Counted from the first letter of the stretch, positions 30,727 to 39,567 are shown. The stretch: DNA of 64,000 nucleotides from Chaetoderma sp. LZ-2023a (GCA_034401795.1 CM067367.1:83003426-83067425); one strand, 5' to 3'. Notes: generated by a model from the sequence alone, not told the origin. Translations and numbers: made by a program.

Positions 30727-32854
30727 CAGGACGCTTACCGCGGTAAGAACCACTCCGGTGTGTATGGCGGCGGAGACAGTGCCGCTCTTGCATGCCTCGT
30801 GTCCACCGCGGTCCCTAGGTGGGCCGGTGGGAGGCCGGCTAGCCGGCCACATGCAAGAGTGGGAACGGTTAACTCAGGACCGTTTAGTCTTGCGATGGCT
30901 TTCCGTCGGGTATCATCCAGAGTGGGTGACAGGCCCGCCGTCGCGACTGTCTCTGGTGCCAATCTGGACTCCCATTCCGAGAGATCCAGAGCAAAGGTTG
31001 TGTATCGAGGAGGAGATAAATTCCCTCATACAAAAAGGAGCTATTCAGCCGGCACAAAGGTGTCCGGGCTTCTATTCAACCCTGTTCTTAGTAACAAAAC
31101 GCACCGGTGGGTGGAGACCGATTCTCAACCTCAAGCCATTGAACAAGTTCATCGAGACGCCCAGTTTCAAGATGGAAACGGTGCGCTCGGTGTTGGCGGG
31201 GTTGGAGAGGGGGATGTGGACGGCGTCGATAGATTTGAAGGACGCTTATTTCCACATCCCCATCCACGGGAGTTTTTGTCGCTTCCTGAGATTTGCATTC
31301 CAGGGCAGACAGTGGGAATTCAGGGTGTTGCCCTTCGGAATTTCCACGGCTCCTCGGGTTTTCACCCGTGTGGTTCTTGCGATCACAGCATACCTCCGCA
31401 GGAGAAGCATAGCAGTCCACACGTACATAGACGACTGGCTGTTGAAAGCGCACACCCGGGAAAGTTTGTCCGCCAATCTGGAGATTGTTTTGAAAATTCT
31501 CACAGACTTGGGCTGGATGATCAATTTCCCAAAATCAGAGCTGACTCCATCCCAGAAGTTTGTTTACCTGGGGATGTTCTTCGATCTAGAGACAGGATAT
31601 GTTTATCCTACTCAGGAGAGAGTTCAAATACTCATCTCGTTGATTCAGTCAGTGTGCGACAGTCGTCATGTCCTGGCACGGGTTTACTTGAGAATGCTGG
31701 GGTTGATGGTTTCGTTGGAACCAGTCATTCCTCAGGCCGCCTTACGCAGGCGGCCGATCCAGTTGTTTCTCATGACACAATGGACCCAGAGTACAGGTTC
31801 GCTGGACTCGAATGTGTCAGTGTTGGCGCCTCTGATTCACCACCTGCAATGGTGGTTGAATACAGAGAATCTCTTGCCGGGGGTTTTGCTAACCCCTCCC
31901 CACCCTCAGGTGACTGTGTATACAGATGCATCGATGGAGGGCTGGGGAGCTTGCCTGGAAGAATCCACGATATCAGGGCTTTGGAATCTGGAACAGTCAC
32001 AGGAACATATAAATCTACTGGAGCTAAGAGCAGTAGTCCTGGGCCTGGAACATTTACAGAAAGTTCAGGGCAAGATTGTTCTTATTCGTTCAGACAACTC
32101 AACAGTTGTGACTTACATAAACCGCCAGGGCGGAACGAAGTCGCCCAGTCTCTGTATGATGACATGGAAACTGCTTTGTTGGTGTCTGGATCACCAGATT
32201 ACCTTGAAAGCAGTTCATATTCCGGGAAGGTTAAACCTGCTAGCAGACTCATTGAGCCGAAGGATGAGTGTTTTACCCACGGAATGGCAACTAAATCAAT
32301 GTGTGGCGGATCGTCTGTTCGACCATTGGGGGAAACCCAACATCGATTTGTTCGCAACGAAGAAGAATGCGAAGATGACGACGTACGTCTCTCCGATTCC
32401 GGATCCAAGCGCTTTCGCAACAGATGCGTTAGCTATCAGCTGGGGGAGAATGTATGCATACGCATTCCCTCCAGCAATCCTGATTCCAAAAATTCTTCAG
32501 AAAATCAGACAAGAGGAATGCCAAGTGCTTCTGATCGCCCCGGATTGGCCAAGCCGATCATGGTATACGGATCTGCTGGACCTTCTGGTCTGCAATCCGG
32601 TTCCTCTGCCTCTGATGGACGATATTATCTTCCAGGGCAAGGCCCTTCACAACAATCCGTCAATGTTCAGATTGACTGCGTGGATGTTGTCAAGGAATCT
32701 AGAATTAAGGAGGGCTTTTCTGAGCAAGCAGCCATGTTTATGGCCAAAGCCAGGAGGGGGTCAACCTCCAGAGCATATAATTATAAAATCAACAGATTTG
32801 CAGAATGGTGCTCAAAAAGATGTATTGATCCAATGGATTCATCTATTCAAGTAG
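30479..32854 (+). CDS. E2 reverse transcriptase / RNase H / methyltransferase-like protein
   Basis: The frame is +1 relative to Gag, overlaps its last 250 bp, and is open for 792 codons; the first conserved block starts at the ATG at 30851 (MQEWERLTQDRLVLRW). Using the longest frame: RT about residues 195-360, with FLVTKRTGGWRPILNLKPLN, IDLKDAYFHIP, LPFGISTAP and YIDDW at about 317; RNase H about 480-600, with YTDAS, LLELRA, RSDNSTVVTYINRQGG and NLLADSLSRR; then the Dam-like methyltransferase region typical of DIRS, with NIDLFATKKNAK at about 622 and YAFPPAILIPKILQKIRQEE. I see no DPPY motif, so methyltransferase activity is uncertain. The sequence is complete and intact. Confidence 0.92.
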   Translation: MCCVVLTLAPRPRRIVPCRLEVVLARSVASHRRSVGLGRVRFGQQRGGRRFLSRRQPGSRPRTEVRAGRGGAREDLGVVIGPDRTLTAVRTTPVCMAAETVPLLHASCPPRSLGGPVGGRLAGHMQEWERLTQDRLVLRWLSVGYHPEWVTGPPSRLSLVPIWTPIPRDPEQRLCIEEEINSLIQKGAIQPAQRCPGFYSTLFLVTKRTGGWRPILNLKPLNKFIETPSFKMETVRSVLAGLERGMWTASIDLKDAYFHIPIHGSFCRFLRFAFQGRQWEFRVLPFGISTAPRVFTRVVLAITAYLRRRSIAVHTYIDDWLLKAHTRESLSANLEIVLKILTDLGWMINFPKSELTPSQKFVYLGMFFDLETGYVYPTQERVQILISLIQSVCDSRHVLARVYLRMLGLMVSLEPVIPQAALRRRPIQLFLMTQWTQSTGSLDSNVSVLAPLIHHLQWWLNTENLLPGVLLTPPHPQVTVYTDASMEGWGACLEESTISGLWNLEQSQEHINLLELRAVVLGLEHLQKVQGKIVLIRSDNSTVVTYINRQGGTKSPSLCMMTWKLLCWCLDHQITLKAVHIPGRLNLLADSLSRRMSVLPTEWQLNQCVADRLFDHWGKPNIDLFATKKNAKMTTYVSPIPDPSAFATDALAISWGRMYAYAFPPAILIPKILQKIRQEECQVLLIAPDWPSRSWYTDLLDLLVCNPVPLPLMDDIIFQGKALHNNPSMFRLTAWMLSRNLELRRAFLSKQPCLWPKPGGGQPPEHIIIKSTDLQNGAQKDVLIQWIHLFK

Positions 32855-33693
32855 TAGCTGATTTCCTCTGTCACCTCTATGATGCCTATAGCCTCAAGCC
32901 TAACTCTATTGCTGGTTATAAGTCAGCATTAATGTCTGTTATTCCTTGCTTGGCTAAGAGGGGAAGTGATGAAGTAAATACATTGAATGTATTAATTAAA
33001 GGCATGGGCAATCTAAGACCAAGGAATCCACCTGTGATTCCGTCTTGGAGTTTATCGCTAGTGCTTCAAGTACTAGGTGATAAGCCTTTTGAACCACTTA
33101 GTTCCATTTCTATGAAACTATTAACACTGAAGACTGTGTTTTTAATTGCTGCGGCCTCGGCTAGGCGTAGGAGTGAGATTCATGCCTTATCAGCCGAGGA
33201 TGACCGTTTTGTGGTTTCAGGGGAAGGCCTTAAGCTGCTACCTAGGATTAATTTCTTGGCTAAAAATCAGTCGTTGAAATATCCAGGTCAACCTATTATT
33301 TTGCCTGCTTTAACTAGATATGATCCTAATTCTAAAGCATGGTGTCCCGTCCGGGCGCTGCGCCGGTACAAACAACGTACGGCGGCATGGCGCACCGACC
33401 AGTCAGCGTTATGGTTGTCATATATTGAACCCCATGGGAGGGCTTCTAAGGACACCATTTCCAGGTGGATTGTGGAATGCATTCAGTTTTGCCATAAATC
33501 CGCCACCGGGAAGCAGGTTGACGTGGCCAAGGCTCACAGTGTCCGCGGCGTAGTGACATCCACGGCCCTATTTAATGGGGTCCCTGTGGATGATATTATG
33601 TCGGTGGCTCAGTGGCACTGTGAGTCAAGTTTTACAGACCATTATCTCCGTGACACCTCTAATCCTCTCGCCTTGTCGGTTTTGAAAAAATAA
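30760..33693 (+). CDS. E2 tyrosine recombinase (long overlapping ORF)
   Basis: A 977-codon frame lies in the same frame as Gag and is separated from it only by the TGA at 30724-30726. Its first 640 or so codons overlap RT/RH in another frame. The recombinase proper starts near EGFSEQAAMFMAKARRG (32715-32760): SAM-like DNA-binding part, then ASARRRSEI with the first catalytic Arg (about residue 803), AHSVRGVV (H-x-x-R, about 926-929), QWHCESS, and DHYLRD with the nucleophilic Tyr at about 962. It ends LSVLKK. Its role is integration of circular DNA without target duplication (DIRS model). Whether the N-terminal overlapping part is translated is open. Confidence 0.9.
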   Translation: MYGGGDSAALACLVSTAVPRWAGGRPASRPHARVGTVNSGPFSLAMAFRRVSSRVGDRPAVATVSGANLDSHSERSRAKVVYRGGDKFPHTKRSYSAGTKVSGLLFNPVLSNKTHRWVETDSQPQAIEQVHRDAQFQDGNGALGVGGVGEGDVDGVDRFEGRLFPHPHPREFLSLPEICIPGQTVGIQGVALRNFHGSSGFHPCGSCDHSIPPQEKHSSPHVHRRLAVESAHPGKFVRQSGDCFENSHRLGLDDQFPKIRADSIPEVCLPGDVLRSRDRICLSYSGESSNTHLVDSVSVRQSSCPGTGLLENAGVDGFVGTSHSSGRLTQAADPVVSHDTMDPEYRFAGLECVSVGASDSPPAMVVEYRESLAGGFANPSPPSGDCVYRCIDGGLGSLPGRIHDIRALESGTVTGTYKSTGAKSSSPGPGTFTESSGQDCSYSFRQLNSCDLHKPPGRNEVAQSLYDDMETALLVSGSPDYLESSSYSGKVKPASRLIEPKDECFTHGMATKSMCGGSSVRPLGETQHRFVRNEEECEDDDVRLSDSGSKRFRNRCVSYQLGENVCIRIPSSNPDSKNSSENQTRGMPSASDRPGLAKPIMVYGSAGPSGLQSGSSASDGRYYLPGQGPSQQSVNVQIDCVDVVKESRIKEGFSEQAAMFMAKARRGSTSRAYNYKINRFAEWCSKRCIDPMDSSIQVVADFLCHLYDAYSLKPNSIAGYKSALMSVIPCLAKRGSDEVNTLNVLIKGMGNLRPRNPPVIPSWSLSLVLQVLGDKPFEPLSSISMKLLTLKTVFLIAAASARRRSEIHALSAEDDRFVVSGEGLKLLPRINFLAKNQSLKYPGQPIILPALTRYDPNSKAWCPVRALRRYKQRTAAWRTDQSALWLSYIEPHGRASKDTISRWIVECIQFCHKSATGKQVDVAKAHSVRGVVTSTALFNGVPVDDIMSVAQWHCESSFTDHYLRDTSNPLALSVLKK

Positions 33694-34225
33694 ATCGGTT
33701 TATATTTTTTGAGGTGATTTCCTCATTACTTATATATATCACAATTAATTTATGGAAACACCCACTTTTTTGGGCCTGCATCAGTCTTTACCAATGGGAA
33801 GATGATGTCAGCAGCCATTTTCAACAAGGTCAGTCTTGTTCATGTGTTGTCCGTTGTTGATTGTATTGTCACGATTACCCGTTATTAATATGGTGATGGT
33901 TTGTGTATTTGTGTGGTTCATTGTTGAGAGTTACGAAAATGGAGCTTTTTCGTCTCTGTCCTGTAGTACATGGCACTTGTACGTAGAGAGCGTATAGGAC
34001 ATTGAGGTCAGTCGACTCTTCCTCCCAGGAAGGAGGGGGGGGGGGAGCGCATATGACATTCGGTCATCTCTCATACATCGGTGGTGTTATCCGATGGTTA
34101 GTCAAATCCTGACTGTTTTTTCTTACAGTTTCAGAAGTTTAAGTGCCTTAAACGCAGAAAAGCGTATAGGGATGAGCTGGTCTTTTGACCTCGCCTCCCT
34201 CCCGCCAGATTCACTTTCGAATTCT
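33694..34225 (+). other. E2 3' untranslated region with conserved hairpins
   Basis: There is no ORF. It holds GTACATGGCACTTGTAC (33966-33982) and ACGCAGAAAAGCGT (34152-34165), both kept in E1 and E4, plus a G-rich run (34029-34044). Confidence 0.5.
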
Positions 34226-34332
34226 GGCAATATCAAAAGTATTAGGGAGGTAAGTATACTCTTGAAGTGAAATAAACGAAATCTAGGATTTCTTTTTTCA
34301 CGAGAGAGTTGATACTTACCTCCCTAGATACG
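34226..34332 (+). repeat. E2 internal complementary region
   Basis: The first half is the exact reverse complement of the E2 left end (TTTCACTTCAAGAGTATACT...). The second half is the exact reverse complement of the right end, including the copy-specific 'aatcctagattt'. This is the DIRS junction template. Confidence 0.92.
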
Positions 34333-34393
34333 GACCCGGCCTCTCCACCCCACAGAGGCTCGGTCTTCAGGCTCTTAATAGTTGCATGTGTGT

Positions 34394-34580
34394 CAGCCAA
34401 TAATCTAGTCAGAGGAAGTGCTAGTCTGCGCATGCGCGGAGGTGGGGCTGGCATCTGCCAGACTACGCTCTGACTCCCTGCCCAGTAGGGGCACCTAACT
34501 GTTTTAAATCTGAGTGTTTATTGAGTGAAAGCCAATATTTAGCAATATCAAAAGTATTAGGGAGGTAAGTATCAACTCTC
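34394..34580 (-). repeat. E2 right inverted terminal repeat
   Basis: It is the inverted copy of 27574-27757, with an NRF1-like TGCGCATGCGCG at 34427-34438 and CCAAT at about 34397. Confidence 0.9.
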
Positions 34581-34652
34581 TCGTGAAAAAAGAAATCCTA
34601 GATTTCGTTTATTCTACTCTGTGTTCGCATAAGACCAAGAACCAGGACACTG

Positions 34653-34748
34653 TGTCAAAAGTGCAACAGGTTCATGAAGCGCAAGTTCAATGGTCATCAC
34701 TGTGTGGCTTGCGCGAAGTGCAAAGTGGGAAGTCCTTGTGACGTGTGC
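34653..34748 (+). CDS. E5 (family B) seven-cysteine module
   Basis: The codons read C-X2-C-X12-C-X2-C-X2-C-X5-C-X2-C (CQKCNRF ... CVACAKC ... CDVC), the same 32-codon spacing as family A. The frame closes at a TGA about 50 bp later. As in family A, Gag is in the +1 frame. E2 is inserted just upstream, so its acceptor may be lost. Confidence 0.6.
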
Positions 34749-36556
34749 GAAGTGGTCGTCGGAGTTGGTGGCAGAGTTCGAACGTGATCGACGTGTGCGT
34801 TTGGAGAGAATCGCGAGGGACAAGGCGGCCAAGCTGGTTCAGGCATCAGTGAAGGGACTGGAAGATCATCTGAACGAGCGAATGGATTCAGCATTGGGTG
34901 TATGGGCGGCCCAGTTTAAGGCAATGTTTGAGTCCTTGAAGTCCACGATGCAGGCTGGTGCAGGGCAAGCTTTCGGTGGTCTGGCTAGTTCTGCGGAGGG
35001 ACAAGCACCTGTCCTTTCTCCGACCTTGGTTCAAGAGCCGACAGCGGAGGAGGAATATATTTCGTTAACGGCTCAACCAGGTACATCCCAGGGATCTCCC
35101 TTGGGATTTGTACGGGTTTGCCAAGCGGGTGGTGATGTCGACGTTCCGTCAGGCATTTTTCTCCCGGATTGCGCTCAACCCACGTCATTGGAGCCGTGTT
35201 TTGCGGTTCCTAGCGGCATCCCGGCGGCGTTAGGTGCGGCTCCTCTCGTAGTTCCGTCATCTACCATGGGGAAAGCGGCTGTAGTCCCGGCTCCCATGCT
35301 GGAGCCGATGGACTGCAGTGAATCTGTGTCCGGCAATTCGTTGGACACTGGTGCCGCTAGTAGTCAGGCTATGGACGCGCTTCATGTTGGAAGAAGTGCG
35401 GGCCATAGTTCTCAGCATGGATCATCGGTGGCCTACTCATCCAAGGGTGAGAAGGAAGATGAGAACGGTAGTCCATTGATGGATGAGTCCTCTTTTTGCA
35501 CAGAAGCTGAATGGGTGCAGGTCCTTGACTGGATGACCGGCCATCTCGGGTTGGCATCGGATGAGGGATCTCGGCGCGATCCGGCGATGGAACGGATGTC
35601 AGAGCGAGCGGCTAGCGCTCTGTCAAGTGGCTCTTCGGCCATGCCGACACTCCCCTTGGACATGCAGACTTCTGACATGTTGGAGGTTGCGGCGTATCAT
35701 CTTGTTCAGCCAGACTATGCATTGCCCAAGGTCCCGAATGGGATAAGGAGTAGGGTCCGTTTTCTTGAGCAGGCCTACCATCAGTATTCCCGAGTTCCAC
35801 GGCTTTCCATCGGGGAGCGAGAGGCGTTGAATAGGCGTTGGCTGGCAAATCGAAGGGTCGTTCTCGTCCCTTAGTTTCCCAGGCCAATAAGGATCCTTTT
35901 AATGAGTTAACTCTCATTGAGGATGCGATGAGGGCAGTCATGGCTGTGCTCTCGCACGGATGTACCGTCCTGCAGGGTATGCTGACCTGCACGGTGGAAG
36001 GTGGGGAAGTGCCAGAGGCTGCTCCCGGAGTTGTCCGGACACCATGCGCTTGTCCCAGGATTCCCTGGCCAGGGTGATCACCAGATCATTGGCAGAGCGT
36101 AGGAGAATGGTTCTCGATTGTGTAGAACCAGGACCTGAGATGAGGGCTGCATTATCTTCTGCGCCTTTCATTGGTCCAGGCTTGTTCGGCGGCTCGGCAC
36201 GGCAAGCCTTATCCAAGGTCGTGTCAATGGTCGCTGAGCAGGAAGCAGTCGGCAAGTTGTGGAAGTCGACTAAGAGGACACAGCCGCAGCAGTCCTACAA
36301 ACAGCATTGGCATGAGCAACAGAGGCAGCGCCAAAGATCGCCCTTCCGTCCTTCTGGCCGTGATGCCCATCAGGCATCCGGATCGCAGGGACATGGCCGT
36401 TCGTCCTCATACAAGTCCTCTAATAAGAGGCCGTATGAGGAGGACAGGAAGGGTGGCGGTTCGGGTCGTGGCGGTTATCATAAAGATAGTCGTGGCGGCG
36501 GTCCCGGACCGTCATACTCTAAGAACCCGCAGGGCGGCCATGGAGGTCGGTCCTGA
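34690..36556 (+). pseudogene. E5 (family B) gag, frameshifted
   Basis: The first 390 codons (34690-35874) are open: a charged start (AEFERDRRVRLERIARDKAAK), a helical stretch, and an acidic/Pro-Ser middle. Reading then shifts near 35850 and again near 36030. The last part (35960-36556) carries SAPFIGPGLFGGSARQAL and a Gly/Arg-rich tail. Order and the GPGLFGG block match family A Gag. Two frame changes make it non-functional. A TGA (36554-36556) precedes a further 80 open codons. Confidence 0.8.
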
Positions 36557-36815
36557 TGGGTTTCCGGCGGAATCAGTTCCGGTGACGTCAGGAATGAAGG
36601 GAGTCGAGAATGTTCACCCACGCGATTTAGCGTCTTATCGTGCAATATCGACCGCCAGCTGTGTGCAGATTCCTACCGTCGGAGGCAGACTTCAACTGTT
36701 CTAAAGCCAATGGGAACGAGTCGTGTGAAATTGTTTAGTCTGTCAGTGGTTAAGAAATGGCTATGAACTGGACTAGCTCATCCGTCAATCGTTAATTCCG
36801 TTAACATCGACTCCA

Positions 36816-37140
36816 GTGTGGACTCCCGTTCCAAGGGAATCCGATCGTCTAGATGCCATTTGCTCAGAAATCGAAGCTCTTCAGCGGAAGAACGCGATTC
36901 AGCTAGTCCGCAATCAGTCCTCCCTAGGCTTCTATTCAATGATGTTCCTCGTTCCGAAACGTACCGGAGGTTGGAGACCAATTCTCAATCTCAAACCGTT
37001 GAACAAATTTATTCTTTCTCCAAAGTTTCAGATGGAGACTGTAGCAGCGGTGATGACAGGGCTGAGAAAAGGGCAGTGTCGATAGATCTGAAGGATGCAT
37101 ATTTTAATATTCCAATGTCAATTCCTTTTCAGATGTACTA
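36816..37140 (+). pseudogene. E5 (family B) reverse transcriptase, N-terminal fragment
   Basis: It encodes WTPVPRESDRLDAIC, FLVPKRTGGWRPILNLKPLN and, after a small shift, SIDLKDAYFNIP, clearly homologous to E2 RT but diverged. It ends at about 37135, before the YxDD motif, where the sequence jumps to the right terminal repeat. Confidence 0.85.
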
Positions 37141-37212
37141 TGGCCCTCCCTCAGCCGCCCCGCTGAGGTGAGGCTGAGCTGCTTTCGCTGTTTGTCAAGG
37201 CAAATATAAGAC

Positions 37213-37385
37213 GAATCTGACTGTGATTGGGAATTGACTCGGTACCTGCGGCTATGGTAATTCCCGGACACAGTATGGGCAGGACCAGGAGAGTGCGGAG
37301 TTTTAATTGGGTTTTTTTTAGCTAGACTAGATAATAGGCATTATCATAATAATACATCTGGTAAGTATTAAGAATTCTCGTAGAA
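37213..37385 (-). repeat. E5 right inverted terminal repeat
   Basis: It is the inverted partner of 26761-26930. It ends 'catctggtaagtatta' and then runs into the interrupted family P MITE. Confidence 0.85.
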
Positions 37386-37389
37386 ACAA

Positions 37390-37515
37390 AAGCGGATGCT
37401 TTTTTGATTCAGCAAAGTCTATTTGCAGACCAAGAGAAGACTCCGAAAAAATTACCATTGGAATGCCTAGATCGTTGCCCAAGCCAGCCATTCCAGTGAT
37501 TAATTTTCAAAAGTA
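37390..37515. repeat. Remaining part of the family P MITE split by E5
   Basis: It contains 'gcagaccaagagaagactcc', 'accattggaatgcctag' and the mirrored 'cattccagtgattaattttc'. Confidence 0.6.
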
Positions 37516-37651
37516 AAAAATCAATATTCAATAGTCCAGCTACCTAGTGGTTCATCCTGGATAAATTGAAACACTGAAAACTGTTTGCCATGTCGTGCTA
37601 ATGGTTAATAATTACGCAATATGAATATTCTGCTGTGTTTATGTCTTGCAG

Positions 37652-37716
37652 GGTGCTGAGGAGGCGAGGAAATACACTGGCCTATGTACATATCTCAAAG
37701 CATATGGTGTATGCAA
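37652..37716 (+). CDS. TDRD12: TDRD12-like gene, exon K (first half of CCCH-like zinc finger)
   Basis: This 65-bp exon (phase 0 in, 2 out) follows atgtcttgcag and ends tgcaa|gtatga. It encodes GAEEARKYTGLCTYLKAYGV then C. With exon L this gives C-X8-C-X7-C-X3-H, a CCCH-type finger placed between helicase and Tudor domains. The finger is split by an 8.4-kb intron holding E3. Confidence 0.82.
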
Positions 37717-37719
37717 GTA

Positions 37720-37876
37720 TGATAATAACAATCACACTTAACAATGACTTCAATTAATCACACACACGCGCACACGCGCACACGCACGCCAATATAGCTA
37801 ATATAACTATATGGGAGTTGTATAGCATGTGTGGTGGCATGTGCATGTGGTTGCTGGCAGGAGCGTGTGCTTGCGG

Positions 37877-37923
<47 letters not shown>

Positions 37924-38378
37924 TGTGTGTTTGCATGTGCGCAATGTATCCTGGCTGATATCTCAATTTTTACTAAATTAATCATTACCAAATTTTTATG
38001 AAAGATTGCCTAATATTTTGGGCTCACAGATTGTGGTCATGATGACGTCACCCAATATAACCCAATTATGGTCATTTTGTGGCATTTCCGGATGATGACT
38101 CCAGCTGAGCTGAAGAGATTTTCACCAGAGTTGTAGGAAGATGCTCTCAAGGGATTGAACAACCATTTTGATTTTCGGGTCATAATGTCAAAGGTCAAGG
38201 TTGTGGTAACCCAATTACTGAAATTTTCTGAAGAACCTTAATAACTTCGTGGTTATATAGTTATGGTGATCTAATTATAGGAATTCTTATATGATAACAG
38301 ACGATAGCTGAAGTTCAGTTGAAGGGATTTTCAATGTTGAAAGTGAGCTTGTCCTCGAGTGTGTAATGGATACTATAT
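37720..38378. other. Intron with TG microsatellite and diverged repeats
   Basis: Alternating purine-pyrimidine (TG)n occupies about 37877-37930, next to CA-rich sequence at 37758-37790. The peptides read through it are artefacts. 38030-38340 resembles the aggtcaaggtc repeat seen at 345-1400. Confidence 0.6.
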
Positions 38379-38390
38379 TTCATTTCAAGA

Positions 38391-38571
38391 GATATACTTA
38401 CCTCCCTAACACTATGATATTTCCCAAATATCGGTCTTAACTCAATAACCCCAGATTAAATAAGATAGGTGCCCTTATTGGGCAGGTAGACAGGTGACAG
38501 TCAGCCGGATGCCGGCCCCAACCTCGCGCATGGGCAGACTGTCACTGCCTCTTTCTTGACTATTGGCCTGA
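38391..38571 (+). repeat. E3 left inverted terminal repeat
   Basis: It pairs with 45878-46046 ('aggtgcccttattgggcagg' / 'cctgcccaataagggcacct'). The NRF1-like site has decayed to CGCGCATGGGCA. Confidence 0.85.
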
Positions 38572-38652
38572 ACCACATGCTAGTATTTATTTAATACTTG
38601 CTAAGTTTTTGCTCAATTATCTATCAAAGGTTCTTCTAGAGTGTTGATTATC

Positions 38653-38703
38653 ATGTCTGATCATCATAATTCATCTGAGGCCACTTCAGGAACGAGTTAC
38701 CAG
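38653..38703 (+). CDS. E3 leader exon 1 (17 codons)
   Basis: It encodes MSDHHNSSEATSGTSYQ and ends TACCAG|GTGAAC in phase 0, again 51 bp although the protein sequence has diverged. It can join in phase 0 to GCG at 39620. Confidence 0.6.
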
Positions 38704-39464
38704 GTGAACTCTAGTACAATTATGCTCTAATTACGTGGTGTCACCTGTTTCCATGACGTGGTATAGATGTTATAGGCGCTTAGAAAACTGGTAACTATTA
38801 TCTGGCGCCATAAAATGCTAATATCTCTTTATGATTGTGTCAACAGGTTTCTGTAAGGAGGTTTGGTCACATCTAAAGATGTTTGTCTCTACTATTTCTC
38901 TATAAATGTTAGGAAAAAAGAATTTGCCCAGAATGATATAGGCTCCCATGAGAGAGCCCTTGTCATTCTGCTCTCTGATCTCACCCTTCCCTTTTAATAA
39001 ATAAGTGAATGGTGATGAAGAGTGGTTGTCTGGTGGTGCTTCCAAGAGCTGGACGTGGTGGTATGCCTTTGCTAAAGGCTCGGGTACTCTAGTTATGCTT
39101 TATGGCACATTAAAATATTTGAAAATATTTGTAATTATTTGCTGCCAATATTTTTCAGTCATACTGTTTATCTGTATCATTATCATGAGCTATTACTGTG
39201 TTCACATTACTGTTTAGTGTGCTCTTGTATTCATACAATTCGTCTTACACCTGGATGTTGTTCGGCCCTTTCTTTTATGGAAATTATGACGTCATAATCA
39301 ACCTTATTATTATTTTTAATATCCTCTTTGAGGCTGGTTGTTCATCTTTTCACCGTCCTTTGTAGGCCTATAGGTGGTTTTCATTCTCCTTTATGAGTTA
39401 TTTAATTTATTTAAATTAATAAAGAAGCTTTTACTCATTGTCGTCATCTTGTCCCTTTTTTCAG

Positions 39465-39567
39465 AAGCCTTTTTGTGTCGGTTGTAACCGATCAATCAAA
39501 TCAGTTTGCTCCTCGCCTCTGTGGAAAATGTTTACCTTGCGGTCCATTATTAAAATGTGATGTCTGT
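39465..39567 (+). pseudogene. E3 seven-cysteine module with 2-bp deletion
   Basis: After the ttttttcag acceptor it encodes KPFCVGCNRSIK and then, in a shifted frame, LCGKCLPCGPLLKCDVC. The first Cys to last Cys span is 94 bp instead of 96, so the module is broken here although the Cys pattern is recognisable. Confidence 0.6.

Larger units (their letters stand above)
27559..34610 (+). mobile_element. DIRS retrotransposon E2 (family A), complete with all large ORFs open
   Basis: This 7.05-kb element has ITRs, an ICR identical to its own ends, leader exons, gag, RT/RH/MT-like and tyrosine recombinase frames, none with an internal stop. The RT (YIDD), RNase H and recombinase catalytic residues are present. 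It is inserted within E5. It is the best candidate here for a currently mobile copy. Confidence 0.93.
26761..37385 (+). mobile_element. DIRS retrotransposon E5 (family B), internally deleted and split by E2
   Basis: It has family B inverted terminal repeats at both ends, a leader exon, a seven-cysteine module, a frameshifted gag and the first part of RT. Most of RT, all of RNase H, the methyltransferase-like part, the recombinase and the ICR are missing: RT stops at about 37135 and the right terminal repeat follows. E2 (27559-34610) is inserted in its leader intron. About 3.6 kb of family B sequence remains. Confidence 0.8.

Noticed and set aside
28724..31524. Minus-strand ORFs under gag and RT of E2
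   Set aside because: Shadow frames in GC-biased coding sequence; no splice or domain support.
30760..32700. Methyltransferase activity assumed from the DIRS-type region
   Set aside because: The region after RNase H resembles the DIRS Dam-like domain, but no DPPY catalytic motif was visible, so only a domain-level call was made.
37754..37991. Thr-His repeat proteins on the minus strand
   Set aside because: Translation of a TG/CA microsatellite.
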